Both the position numbers and the translations under genes were made by a program. A DNA stretch of 64,000 nt from JANYLB01 sp963837715 (GTDB lineage: Bacteria; Actinomycetota; Acidimicrobiia; IMCC26256; JANYLB01). Below, in pieces: positions 1-8,901 of the stretch. The notes below the pieces were generated by a model. It made no database searches and was not told the origin of the DNA. It saw nothing but the letters and a program-made list of their open reading frames with translations. The stretch spans positions 1,268,206 through 1,332,205 of the forward strand of contig CAWIOF010000004.1 in assembly GCA_963837715.1 (NCBI GenBank), read 5' to 3'. Numbering within the stretch: position 1 is the stretch's first letter; every line of letters starts with the position of its first letter.

Positions 1-1
1 C

Positions 2-343
2 GACGCGTCGCTCTACGCCCGCCTCCGGGTGAAGCGATGGAAGGACCGGCTGCCCGAGGCGGGAACGTTCTTCGCCGGTGGGTTCTCCAAGCGCACGGTC
101 GCGACCCGTGACCCCGTGTACCTCGAACGGTTCGTGGTCGAGACGCGCCGGGCCGAGGTCACCCACTGGTTGGTGATGGCGATCGCGCCGGTGTTCGTGC
201 TGTGGAACCCGTGGTGGCTCGTCGCGATCATGTTCGTCTACGCGTTCGTGGCCAACGTCCCGTGCCTCCTGGTGCAGCGGTACAACCGGATGCGCCTGTA
301 CCGGGTGCTCGAGCGTCAGAAGCGTTCGACCCGCTCCACCTGA
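2..343 (+). CDS. CrtO-like acyltransferase family protein (5' partial)
   Basis: The frame is open to the left edge, so the N-terminus is missing. The visible part has a KRWKDRLPEAG stretch, then GGFSKR, then two hydrophobic segments around NPWWLVAIMFVYAFVANVPC, then QRYNRMRL. This order resembles the small integral-membrane glycosyl-4,4'-diaponeurosporenoate acyltransferase (CrtO) family, which acylates carotenoid glycosides. No carotenoid genes are visible nearby, so the substrate is unknown. A GTG at 29 could be an internal start, but the upstream residues continue the family pattern. The family call is from recognition only. Confidence 0.6.
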   Translation, partial: DASLYARLRVKRWKDRLPEAGTFFAGGFSKRTVATRDPVYLERFVVETRRAEVTHWLVMAIAPVFVLWNPWWLVAIMFVYAFVANVPCLLVQRYNRMRLYRVLERQKRSTRST

Positions 344-354
344 CCCGTATTGCG

Positions 355-888
355 TCAGACGGAGGTTGCGGCGTCGGCTTGGTGGAACGTGACCGCCGGG
401 GCCTTCGCATCGAGCTCGGGTCGGTCGGCGAGCACGAGGCGCTGTGCTTCCTCGCGGTCGGCGTCGGTGAACGCGCGGGTCGAGCGGCACCACTCGACGA
501 GGATCCGGTTCGGGTCGAGGGTGTAGAGCGACGTGCACCAGCCGTGGTCGATCTCCACGACGTCGTGACCGGCTTCGAGCCATCGGCGCCGTCGCTCGTC
601 GAGGTCGGCCACCTCGGGGGCGTCGAACGCGACGTGGTTGACCCACGCCGGCAGGCCGAGGCCCGTGCTGATCGCCGGGTCGAAGTCGTTCGGCACCTCG
701 GGGTCGTCGTGGAGGTCCCAGAACGCGATCATCCCATCGCCCGTGTCGTAGAAGACGTGCCGGGCCCAACCACCACCCGGGGTGGGTGCGGCCTCGACCT
801 TGGCGAGCGTGAAGCCCATGACGTCGGTGTAGAACGCGTGGGTGGCCGGCAGGTCGCGGGTTGCGAGCGCAACGTGATGGAACGCCAT
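355..888 (-). CDS. VOC (glyoxalase/dioxygenase-like) family protein
   Basis: A 177-residue protein beginning FHHVALATRDL with a second half containing WVNHVAFDAPE and LYTLDPNRILVEWCRS. These are the paired beta-alpha-beta-beta-beta modules of the vicinal oxygen chelate fold. The metal ligands are probably the His residues in FHHVA and NHVAF and the Glu in ILVEW. The substrate cannot be inferred. It is divergent from pdxH, with only 24 bases between the two start codons, so their promoters must overlap or lie inside the opposite gene. Confidence 0.75.
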   Translation of the reverse strand: MAFHHVALATRDLPATHAFYTDVMGFTLAKVEAAPTPGGGWARHVFYDTGDGMIAFWDLHDDPEVPNDFDPAISTGLGLPAWVNHVAFDAPEVADLDERRRRWLEAGHDVVEIDHGWCTSLYTLDPNRILVEWCRSTRAFTDADREEAQRLVLADRPELDAKAPAVTFHQADAATSV

Positions 889-912
889 GGCCGCAAGCGT
901 ACGCTCGGTCCC

Positions 913-1543
913 ATGACGGGTGCATCGGACGCGGCAGGAATCGACGAGGGTTCGGTCGCGGCCGACCCGTTCGACCAGTTCGCCGAGTGGTACGCGGCTG
1001 CGGTCGACGCAACCGACGATCGGGCCGCGGCCATGACCGTGGCGACCGCCACCGCCGACGGAAGGCCCTCCGCCCGGGTGGTCCTCCTGCGGGGTGTCGA
1101 CGCCCGGGGCTTCGTCTTCTACACGAACTACGAGTCGCGCAAGGCCGCCGACCTCGAGCAGAACCCACGCGGCCGCGTTGCTCTTCTACTGGCCGCAGCT
1201 CGACCGCCAGGTCCGGGTCGAAGGCGCGGTCGAGCCCGTCGATGCGGCCGAGTCCGACGCCTACTTCGCGGCGCGGCCCCGAGGTCACCGGATCGGCGCG
1301 TGGGCATCGCCGCAGAGCTGGCCGATCGCAAACCGCGCCGAGCTCGAGTCGCGGCTCGCCGCCGTGGAGGAGTCGTTCGCCGACGCAGGAGACGACGTGC
1401 CCCGACCGTCGTTCTGGGGTGGCTACCGGGTGGTCCCCGAGGTGTTCGAGTTCTGGGTGAACCGCACCGACCGGTTGCACGACCGCGTGCGCTACGTCGG
1501 CGACGCCGACGGCTCCTGGTCGCGCGACCGGCTCGCGCCCTGA
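913..1543 (+). CDS. pdxH: pyridoxamine 5'-phosphate oxidase (apparent frameshift)
   Basis: PdxH oxidises pyridoxamine or pyridoxine 5'-phosphate to pyridoxal 5'-phosphate with FMN. The first frame has PFDQFAEWY, then TADGRPSARVVLLRGVD and FVFYTNYESRKA (FMN-binding region). The second frame resumes with LLFYWPQLDRQVRVEG, then FAARPRGHRIGAWAS and FWGGYRVVPEVFEFW. The two halves join if one base is removed near 1171, where an extra G seems to sit after the NPR codons. Both halves are highly conserved, so a sequence error is likelier than a real loss. The 3' end overlaps the convergent YihY-type gene by 52 bases. Confidence 0.88.
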
Positions 1544-2304
1544 TCCCAGAGCACCTTCTCCGAGAGCGCGACGGTCACGACCAGGTACCCGAGCACCAGC
1601 ATCCACACCAGGAGCGCGAACACGACCCCGATCGTGCCGTAGAGCGTCGACGATCGTTCGACCAGCGCGGGAACCGCGTAGCCGCCGACGAGCTTGAGGA
1701 TCTCGAACCCGATCCCACCGATGACGGCCGCGGGGAGCATGCCGCGGATCGGGATGCGGCGGGCGGGAAGGATCCACGCGGTCCACAGGAACAGCAGCGT
1801 GTCGACTGCGAGGCCACCCACGATGCCGACGAGCACGAGTGTCCCGGAGCCGCTGACCAGTCCGGTGGCGCCGAAGCCGAGGACCGCGAGGACGCCGCCG
1901 CCGGCGAGCCAGCCCACGCCGACCAGCCGGCCACGCAGCGTCCCGCCGGGGATCCGCCACAGCTGGTTCCACGCATCGGTGATCGAGGCCGCCAGCCCGG
2001 TGCCGGTCCAGAGGAGGCCGACCACACCGATGATGCTCGACGCCACCTTCGTCCGCTGCGCGGTTCGGGTCGCGTCGGTGATGACCTTCGCCGCGTCGCC
2101 GGTCAGCCCGAGGGAGTTCACGACGCGCTCGGCGAACGCGGTCGCGTCGCCGACGAACAGGCCGACGACCGCGATGCACAGGACGAGGATCGGGAAGAGC
2201 GCGAGGAAGGCACGCATGCTGATCGCGGCCGCGAGGTTGCCGGCGCGGTCGGCGCTGAAGCCCCGTTGGAAGTCGCGTGCGAGCGCGAGTCCCCGAGCTG
2301 CCAT
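1492..2304 (-). CDS. YihY/BrkB-family inner membrane protein
   Basis: A 270-residue polytopic membrane protein. It has an N-terminal DFQRGFSADRAGNLAAAISM segment, followed by about six hydrophobic helices (FLALFPILVLCIAVVGLFVG is the first). The WTGTGLAASITDAWNQLW and SSTLYGTIGVVFALLVWM segments are typical of the YihY/virulence factor BrkB family. The transport substrate, if any, is not known. It follows the dienelactone hydrolase gene by 3 bases on the same strand, so the two are probably co-transcribed. Confidence 0.8.
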   Translation of the reverse strand: MAARGLALARDFQRGFSADRAGNLAAAISMRAFLALFPILVLCIAVVGLFVGDATAFAERVVNSLGLTGDAAKVITDATRTAQRTKVASSIIGVVGLLWTGTGLAASITDAWNQLWRIPGGTLRGRLVGVGWLAGGGVLAVLGFGATGLVSGSGTLVLVGIVGGLAVDTLLFLWTAWILPARRIPIRGMLPAAVIGGIGFEILKLVGGYAVPALVERSSTLYGTIGVVFALLVWMLVLGYLVVTVALSEKVLWDQGASRSRDQEPSASPT

Positions 2305-2307
2305 CGG

Positions 2308-3027
2308 TCAGCGCGGGCCGAGGCGGGCGAACCAGGCGAGCGTGCGCGTCCACGCGTCGGCCGCCGCGTCGGGTGCGTACGCCGGCCGGAGGTCGCAGAA
2401 GAACCCGTGTTCGGCGTCGGCGTACCGCACGATCTCGGTGTCGACGGGCGCTTCGACGAGCGCGGCGCGGAGTGCCTCGACGTCGTCGACGGGGATCGAG
2501 CCGTCCTGGTCGCCGAACAGGCCGAGCCACGGGGTCGTGAGCGTGGGGGCCGCTCCGACGAGGGCGGGGAACTGCGGGAACCGCGCCGTCACGATGCCAC
2601 CGCCGTAGAAACCGACCGCGGCACCCAGCGTGCGGCGGGCCGCGACGAGGAACGAGACGCGACCACCCATGCAGAACCCCACGATCCCCGAGCGGTGCAC
2701 CGCGATCCCGTTGGCGGCGAGGTGCGCGAGCGCCGCATCGACGTCGGCGAGCATCATCTCGTCGGACAGCGCTGCCATCGCCGGGATCACGGCGGCGAAG
2801 TCGTCGTACGAGAAGGGCCCGGGTTCCTCGCTGCGGTGGAACAACTCCGGCGCGACGGCCAGGTACCCGTCGGTCGCGAGCCGGCGGGCCACGTCTTCCA
2901 TGTGGGCGTTGAGCCCGAAAGCCTCCTGCACCACGACGATCCCGCCGCGGGGCGCTCCGTCGGGCGTGGCGCAGAACGCGCGCATCGGGCCGTCGGGGGT
3001 GCTGAGCTCGAGCATCTCGGTGGCCAC
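2308..3027 (-). CDS. dienelactone hydrolase family protein
   Basis: A 239-residue alpha/beta hydrolase. The nucleophile elbow is GFCMGG (catalytic Cys), the acid is in FGDQDGSIP and the histidine is in EHGFF. This Cys-Asp-His triad is characteristic of dienelactone hydrolase, which opens dienelactones in aromatic ring degradation, but family members have wider substrate ranges. The start is GTG at 3027; an in-frame ATG four codons in is an alternative. It is divergent from the YhhN-type gene and upstream of the YihY-type gene. Confidence 0.85.
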   Translation of the reverse strand: MATEMLELSTPDGPMRAFCATPDGAPRGGIVVVQEAFGLNAHMEDVARRLATDGYLAVAPELFHRSEEPGPFSYDDFAAVIPAMAALSDEMMLADVDAALAHLAANGIAVHRSGIVGFCMGGRVSFLVAARRTLGAAVGFYGGGIVTARFPQFPALVGAAPTLTTPWLGLFGDQDGSIPVDDVEALRAALVEAPVDTEIVRYADAEHGFFCDLRPAYAPDAAADAWTRTLAWFARLGPR

Positions 3028-3076
3028 GAATCGCAGACTACGAGACGGATCGGCTCCGGCCGACTAGAACGGGCCG

Positions 3077-3726
3077 GTGACGACCGGCGCCTGGGTGTTC
3101 CTCGTACTCGCCGGGTGTTTCGCGGTCGGCAACTGGGTCTCGCGGATCCACCCGCCACCGCCCGGCTCGATCTCGCGGCTCGAGTACGTGTGCAAGCCCG
3201 GCGACGATGCTCGCGCTGATCGCGGTCGCGCTGCTCGTCGATCCCACCCATCCCGACGAACGCTGCGTGGTTCGTGGCCGCCCTCGCGCTCTCGCTCGCG
3301 GGCGACATCTTCCTGATGCTCCCCGACGACCGGTTCGTCGCGGGCCTGGCCTCGTTCCTGCTCGCGCACGTGGCCTACGTGGTGGGACTGAACCTCCACA
3401 CCGACGGCAACTGGTGGTGGGCGGTCCCGGTGATCGTCGTCGTCGGCATCCTGGGCGTGCGCCTCGTGCGCGGGATCCGACGCAGTGGCGAATCCGAACT
3501 GGTCGCGCCGGTGGTGGTCTACGTGCTGGTGATCGCGGCGATGGGGATCAGCGCGCTCGCGAGCGGGAACCGCTGGGCCGCCGTGGGCGCGGTCCTGTTC
3601 ATGGGTTCCGATGCGCTCATCGGCGAGACGCAGTTCGTGCGCCCGGCTGCGTGGGCGCCGGTCGCGATCATGGTCACCTACCACCTCGGTCAGGCCGGAC
3701 TGGTGCTGTCACTGGTCTGGTCCTGA
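3077..3726 (+). CDS. YhhN-family lysoplasmalogenase (two apparent frameshifts)
   Basis: Membrane protein of the lysoplasmalogenase-like TMEM86/YhhN family, which hydrolyses the vinyl ether bond of lysoplasmalogens. The reading passes through three frames. The first is LEYVCKPG, the second is TMLALIAVALLVDPTHPDE, and the third is AWFVAALALSLAGDIFLMLPDD followed by LLAHVAYVVGLN and further helices ending at a TGA. The shifts lie near 3200 and 3261. Together the pieces make the expected roughly 215-residue, multi-helix protein, so I treat the shifts as probable sequence errors. Confidence 0.75.
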
Positions 3727-3760
3727 GCCGGGCCGGTTCGAGCGAGCAGAGGAACTGCGA

Positions 3761-4018
3761 ATGCGACGATCGATCGACGACGCCCGCGACGATCACCCCG
3801 CCGACGACGAGGAGCGCCCCGGCGCGTCGTGGGCAGTCGCCCTCGAAGACGCGTGCGAGGGCTGCGGCGACGGCGAGCTCCGGGTGGTGCTGACCCTCGA
3901 GGAGGTCGGTCGCCCGGGCCTCGGGGTGGTCGCGCACCTCGCACCCGACACCGCCCGCCGCCTCCGTGCCGCGCTCGCCGCCGCCCTCAAGGAAATCGGG
4001 CAACCACCCGGGGTCTAG
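3761..4018 (+). CDS. small hypothetical protein
   Basis: An 85-residue acidic protein with EDACEGCGDGELRVVLTLEEVG followed by a basic amphipathic C-terminus (APDTARRLRAALAAALKEIG). It has one C-X2-C pair and no signal peptide or membrane segment. I do not recognise the family. It starts 35 bases after the YhhN-type gene. Its stop overlaps the stop of the convergent ribB gene almost base for base. Coding is plausible from position and codon pattern but not proven. Confidence 0.5.
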   Translation: MRRSIDDARDDHPADDEERPGASWAVALEDACEGCGDGELRVVLTLEEVGRPGLGVVAHLAPDTARRLRAALAAALKEIGQPPGV

Positions 4019-4666
4019 AGGAGGAGCGGGGCGGTGGCGGGGGTGGCGGGGTCGGAGATGCTCTGGCGGTAGGCCGCGACCTGCTCGACGGAGATCATCG
4101 CGATGCGGTGCTCCTGCGCGAAGAGCTCGAGGAACGGGCAGCCGAGCGGGCGAGCCGTCGTCGTGGAGCACCTCGCAGATGACGGCGATCGGCGGGAGGC
4201 CGGCGAGGCGGGCGAGGTCGACCGCCGCTTCGGTGTGACCGCGACGTTCGAGGACACCACCGGGCCGGGCCCGCAGCGGGAACACGTGACCGGGCCGAAC
4301 CAGGTCGGAGGGGCGGGTCGACGGGTCGAGGATCGACCGGATCGTGGTGGCACGGTCGGCGGCGCCGATCCCGCTCCCCGCATCGAGGTGGTCGATCGTG
4401 ACGCTGAAGGCGGTGTCGCACCCGGCCTGGCCGGGCGGGATCATCGGCGGGATCTCGAGCTCGTCGAGACGGGCCTGGTCGCAGGGCATGCACACCAGCC
4501 CCCGGGCCCAGCGCAGCATGAAGTTGATGGCCTCGGGCGTGACCCAGCTCGCGGCCATCGTGAGGTCACCCTCGTTCTCGCGGTCTTCGTCGTCGACGAC
4601 GAGCACCATCTCGCCCCGGCGGATCCGTCGGAGTGCTTCGTCGATGTCGGCAAGGTTGACGCTCAT
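4015..4666 (-). CDS. ribB: 3,4-dihydroxy-2-butanone 4-phosphate synthase (apparent frameshift)
   Basis: RibB converts ribulose 5-phosphate to the four-carbon precursor of riboflavin. Visible signatures are VVDDEDRENEGDL near the N-terminus (acidic, metal-binding), FMLRWARGLVCMP, and RRGHTEAAVDLARLAGL with its conserved HTEA. The frame is lost near 4139, between DDGSPARLP and FLELFAQEHRIAMISVE. Removing one base restores the family's ending. There is no GTP cyclohydrolase II domain, although many actinobacteria carry a RibBA fusion. It lies 34 bases downstream of the histidine kinase on the same strand. Confidence 0.9.
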
Positions 4667-4700
4667 GCTGGTGGTTCCTCCTGATGGGAGCAGGTCGCGA

Positions 4701-5759
4701 TCATGGGCGCGCCACGGGGCCCGCGGCGGGGATGGTGACGACCATCCGGCAACCGTGGGGCTCGCGACGTTCGGGATGGATCTCGCCGCCGTGGAGCTCC
4801 ACGATCCACTGGGCGATGGCGAGGCCGAGTCCGGCCCCACCGTCCTTGGTCGCCCGGGCGGAGTCGGAACGGTAGAACCGTTCGAACACCCGGGTGGCTT
4901 CGTCGTCGGGGATGCCCGGCCCGTCGTCGAGGACCTCGATGCGCACCCCGCGGGGTCCGCGTCGGGCCCGGACTCGCACGGCGCCACCCTCGGGGGAGTG
5001 GCGCACCGCGTTCTCGAGCAGGTTCGCGACGACCTGGTGGACCCGCTCGGGGTCGCCGTCGGCCGCGAGGGAGTTCGGTTCGACCTGCACCGTCATCTCG
5101 ACGTCGGGAGCGTGCAGCTTCGACTCACGGACCGCGTGGACGAGCACGGGTTCGATCGCGAACTCCTGCCGGTCGAGAGGCACGGCCCCCGACTCGAGCC
5201 GCGAGAGGTCGAGGAGCTGGGTCACGAGCCGACCGAGCCGGACGACCTGGGCGAGCATGGTGTCGAGCGTGTCGGGGTCGGCGGCCTCGACCCCGTCGAC
5301 GAGGTTCTCGAGGCGGGCCTGCAGCGCGGTGATCGGAGTCCGCAGCTCGTGGCTCACGTTCGCGACCAGATCGCGGCGCATGCGGTCGGTGGCCTCGAGC
5401 TCGGCGGCCATCTGGTTGAACGACCGGGCGAGGGTTGCGACCTCGTCCTTCGACGTGACGTTCACGCGCTGCGAGTAGTCGCCCCGGGCCATCGCCTCGG
5501 TCGCGTCGGCCATCTCGGTGAGCGGCGTGGTGATGCCGTGGGCGAGGAACCGGACCATCGTGAGCGCGATGAGCCCGGCGATCACGCCGCTGATCGAGGG
5601 CCAGAAGCCGAAGTAGATCCCGGTGTAGAAGACGACGACCGTGACCGCGATCGCGACGACGACGAGCGCGCCGATGCGGAGCTTGATCGACGAGAACCGG
5701 TTCAGCGGCTGGATCAGGTCGTGGCGGCTGACGGTACGGACCCGGCTGAAGCGACTCAT
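4701..5759 (-). CDS. sensor histidine kinase
   Basis: A 352-residue membrane sensor. Residues about 27-70 form two helices (LRIGALVVVAIAVTVVVFY and ISGVIAGLIALTMVRFLA) with almost no extracellular loop. These are followed by a HAMP segment (PLTEMADATEAMARGDY), the HisKA phospho-acceptor VSHELRTPITAL, then an N box (VVANLLENAVRHSP), G1 (DDGPGIP), F box (FERFYR) and G2 (GAGLGLAIAQW). The tiny loop suggests it senses something in the membrane or cytoplasm. Its start overlaps the response regulator stop (ATGA), so the two are translationally coupled. Confidence 0.92.
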   Translation of the reverse strand: MSRFSRVRTVSRHDLIQPLNRFSSIKLRIGALVVVAIAVTVVVFYTGIYFGFWPSISGVIAGLIALTMVRFLAHGITTPLTEMADATEAMARGDYSQRVNVTSKDEVATLARSFNQMAAELEATDRMRRDLVANVSHELRTPITALQARLENLVDGVEAADPDTLDTMLAQVVRLGRLVTQLLDLSRLESGAVPLDRQEFAIEPVLVHAVRESKLHAPDVEMTVQVEPNSLAADGDPERVHQVVANLLENAVRHSPEGGAVRVRARRGPRGVRIEVLDDGPGIPDDEATRVFERFYRSDSARATKDGGAGLGLAIAQWIVELHGGEIHPERREPHGCRMVVTIPAAGPVARP

Positions 5760-6517
5760 GCGGGCCCGATCCCCGAGAGGTCGTCGGCCTCGCCCTCGGC
5801 GATCGCGTAGCCGACCCCGTGGACGGTGCGGACGATGTCGGAACCGAGCTTGCGGCGCAGGGCGCGGATGTGCGAGTCGACGGTCCGCCCGCTCGACACC
5901 ATCGGCTCGCCCCACACCTCGGCGAGCAGCTCCTCGCGGGTGCGGACCGTGCCGGGTCGTGCCGCGAGGAACCGGAGCAGGTCGAACTCGGTCGGGGTGA
6001 GGTGGATGACGTCGTCGTTGCGGGTGACGACCCGGCGCGCCGGATCGATGGTCACGCCTCCGAGCTCCTGGACGTCGAGCGCACGGTCGCCGTCGAGCGG
6101 CGCGCCCTGTTCGATCTCGGCCCGGGCCCGATCGACCCGGCGCAGGATCGCGTGCACCCGGGCGACGAGCTCGCGGGAGCTGAACGGCTTGGTGAGGTAG
6201 TCGTCGGCGCCGACGGTGAACCCGAGCACCAGGTCGGCTTCGGAGTCGCGGGCCGTGAGCATGAGCACCGGCACCGACCGATCGGCCTGGATCCGTTCGC
6301 AGACCTCGAGCCCGTCGAGGCCCGGGAGCATCAGGTCGAGCACGACCAGGTCGGGCCGGATCCGGTGGCAGGCCTCCACCCCGGCGGGTCCGTCGCCGGC
6401 GATCTCGACCGCGAAGCCCTCGCTGCGGAGACGGGCCGCGACAGCCTGCGCGATCGACGCTTCGTCCTCGATGACGAGGACGGTCCGGGATGGCTTCACT
6501 GCAACGACTGCGACCAC
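5756..6517 (-). CDS. OmpR/PhoP-family response regulator
   Basis: A 253-residue regulator with a receiver domain (VLVIEDEASIAQAV, phospho-acceptor Asp in DLVVLDLMLPGLDG, switch Thr in MLTARDSEADL, Lys in YLTKPFSSREL). This is followed by a winged-helix DNA-binding domain (LTPTEFDLLRFLA, SSGRTVDSHIRALRRKLG, VRTVHGVGYAI). The GTG at 6517 gives a short hydrophobic leader before the receiver; later in-frame GTG codons are alternatives. Partner of the kinase that follows. Targets are unknown; ribB is the nearest downstream gene. Confidence 0.92.
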   Translation of the reverse strand: MVAVVAVKPSRTVLVIEDEASIAQAVAARLRSEGFAVEIAGDGPAGVEACHRIRPDLVVLDLMLPGLDGLEVCERIQADRSVPVLMLTARDSEADLVLGFTVGADDYLTKPFSSRELVARVHAILRRVDRARAEIEQGAPLDGDRALDVQELGGVTIDPARRVVTRNDDVIHLTPTEFDLLRFLAARPGTVRTREELLAEVWGEPMVSSGRTVDSHIRALRRKLGSDIVRTVHGVGYAIAEGEADDLSGIGPA

Positions 6518-6626
6518 ACCGTCAGGATACGGAAGGTGGTGTCACCGAGTCCCCCTCGGTACGTGGAGATCCTGTGCAGAAGCTGACTGGGCCCGGGGCC
6601 GGAACGGGTGGCGGGCCGCCGCCTGA

Positions 6627-7191
6627 TCAGGAGCTCCCGACCCAATCGCCGGCGAGTTGGGTGGAAGGAGTGGTTTGCACCGTTCCGCCAGCCCGGAGCT
6701 CCACCACGGCCGGCACGGGATCCGGGTCGGAGAAGAGGGCGGCGTCGGAGTAGTCGGCGGTGCGCCCCGTGCCGTCGGTCACCCAGTAGCTGGCTTCGAG
6801 CGCGATCCCGTTGTTGTCGGAGAAGTACACCGAGCGGATGAAGCCGTGGTCGACGACGTCGGTGATCTCGCAGTCGGCCTCGAGGAGCCGCTTGCGCAGG
6901 GTCAGCAGGGCCTCTTCGTCGGGCAGGTTGAACGACAGGTGGTCGAACTGGCCCGCGATCGGGTCGGGGATCCCGGCCGGCTTCTCGAAGTGCGGCGCGT
7001 CGGCCCACTCGAAGAAGGCGAGGGTGTTGCCGGGGCCGATCTCGAAGAAGTAGTGCCGCATCGGGCCCGGCCATCGTGGTCGCGACGAGCCGCATGCCGA
7101 GCACACCCTCGTAGAACCGGACGGTGGCGTCCATGTCGGCGGTGACGAGCGCCAGGTGGTTGATGCCGCGCCAGTGGGGGACCTCGGTCAT
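6627..7191 (-). CDS. VOC family ring-cleavage/glyoxalase-like protein (apparent frameshift)
   Basis: Starts HWRGINHLALVTADMDATVRFYEGVLGMRL, the classic first half of a vicinal oxygen chelate protein. After a shift near 7066 it continues MRHYFFEIGPGNTLAFFEW, GQFDHLSFNLPDEEAL and GFIRSVYFSDNNGIALEASYW. Likely metal ligands are the His of INHLAL, the His of FDHLSF and the Glu of ALEASYW. The substrate is unknown. It begins 25 bases after the oxidoreductase gene and may be the last gene of the thiamine-headed operon. Confidence 0.75.
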
Positions 7192-7216
7192 CGGACTCTC
7201 CTCTCGGAACGTGGCC

Positions 7217-8901
7217 TCAGTCTAGGAACCGTCGCGCGCGGGCCCGGATTCCCGCGCGTTGCTTCCGATCTGCAGCGATCTGGTCGACGACCTTGAGGCC
7301 GGGGATCCCGGTGACGCCACCGCCACCGTGGGTCGCGGAGCTCGCCTGGTAGAGGTTGCGGATCGGGGTGCGGTAGTCGGCGTAGCCGGGGGCCGGGCGG
7401 AGGTGGAACAGCTGCGACGGTGTGAGCTCGCCGTGGAAGATGTTGCCGCCGATCAGGCCGTAGGTGTGCTCCATCGCGTGCGGTCCGATCACCTGGCGGT
7501 GCAGGATCGAGTCGGTGAAGCCCGGCGCGACCGCATCGACCGCGGCGATCACCCGGTCGGCGTAGACATCGAGGTCGGCGGTGTGCGGCTCCTCGTTCCA
7601 CGTGTGCGGCACCCATTGCGTGAACATCGACACGACGTGCTTGCCCTCGGGCGCGAGGGTCGGGTCGAACACCGATGGGATGCAGATGTCGGCGAACGGC
7701 GCGGCGGCCGGCCGGCCCGCCACGGCATCCTGGAACGCGTGCTCGACGTGGTCGAGCGACGGTGCGAGCACGATCGTGCCCCCGTGGACCTCGGGATCGA
7801 ACCCGGGGCGCGCGGTGAACTCGGGCAGGCGGTCGACGGCGACGTTCACCTTCACCGTGCCGCTACGCGTCTTCCAGCGTTCGGATGTCGGCGACGAAGT
7901 CGTCGGGGAGCTGCGACGCGGGGAGCTGATCGAGGAAGGTGATCTTCGGGTGGGTCGTCGCGATCACGATGTCGCCGAGCACCTCCTCGCCGGTCGAGGT
8001 GACGACACCACGCGCCGCACCGTCGACGACGATGATCTGATCCACGTCGACGTCGGTGCGCACCGTGGCGCCGAACGATTCGGCTGCGTCGCGCAGCGCG
8101 CGCGTCACCGAGCCCATCCCGCCCTCGGGGAAGCCCCACGCGCCGAGCTCCCGATCTCCGTGTCCGGCGCTGCCACCGGTGTCGGCGCCGACGCTGTCGC
8201 CGATCTGGTGGTGGGCCATCACGTAGGCGGTCCCGGGTGAGCGCGGTCCGGCCCACGTGCCGATCACGCCGCTGACCGCGAGCACGCCGCGCATGGCGTC
8301 GGACTCGAAGGTGTCTTCGAGGAGGTCGGCGATGCTCATCGTGAACAGGCGCGTCACGTCGGCGATGGCGCGGGGGCTCCACCGGCGGGCCGTCCAGCCG
8401 AGCCGGGCCTGGTCGAGCAGGTCGGCCGGACGGTGCGACCCGAGGTTCGGCGGGGTCTCGGTGAGCAGCGGGGCGAGGAGGGCTGCGACCTCGCCGAGCC
8501 ACGCTTCCCAGCGGTCGTAGGCATCGGCGTCGCGGGCGGAGAACTGGGCGATCTGCTCCCGCCGACGGGCCGGGTCGCCGGGCAGCGCGAGCGCGCGACC
8601 GTCGGAGCGGGGCGCGAAGTACGGACCCTGGGGGTAGACGCGGTAGCCGTGCTTCGCGAGTTGGAGCTCGCGCTGGATCTGCGGAGGCATGAGGCTGACG
8701 ACGTACGAGAGCGCGGTGACCTTGTACGTCGGGACCCCACGGCTGCTCGGTGATCGCGGCTCCGCCCACCGTGTCGCGACGTTCGAGCACGGTGACGCGT
8801 GCCCCTCGCTTCGCAAGGAGCCCTGCCGCCACGAGCCCGTTGTGGCCGCCTCCGATGACGACGACGTCGAGCGGCTCGGCCGTGCTCCCGGCCCGGGTCA
8901 C
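7217..8901 (-). CDS. PYROXD2/CrtI-like FAD-dependent oxidoreductase (two apparent frameshifts)
   Basis: A roughly 560-residue flavoprotein of the phytoene-desaturase-like COG1233 group, closest in pattern to PYROXD2. The N-terminal dinucleotide-binding motif is VVVIGGGHNGLVAAGLLAKRG with TVLERRDTVGGAA. The middle carries the substrate domain (TETPPNLGSHRPADLL, GPRSPGTAYVMAHHQIGD, GFPEGGMGSVTRALRDAA). The C-terminal part has HVVSMFTQWVPHTW and GGNIFHGELTPSQLFHLRP. Shifts lie near 8735 and 7864; all three pieces are collinear with the family. The GTG start overlaps the phosphotransferase stop (GTGA). No carotenoid genes are near, so a carotenoid role is not supported. Confidence 0.8.

Noticed and set aside
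202..3219. A 1005-codon plus-strand open frame
   Set aside because: It is the GC-rich shadow of several minus-strand genes. Only its segment from 913 to about 1170 (start of pdxH) matches a family; the rest is low-complexity Arg/Pro/Ala.
7217..8901. Carotenoid desaturase
   Set aside because: The C-terminal pattern fits PYROXD2 and no other carotenoid synthesis genes are near.
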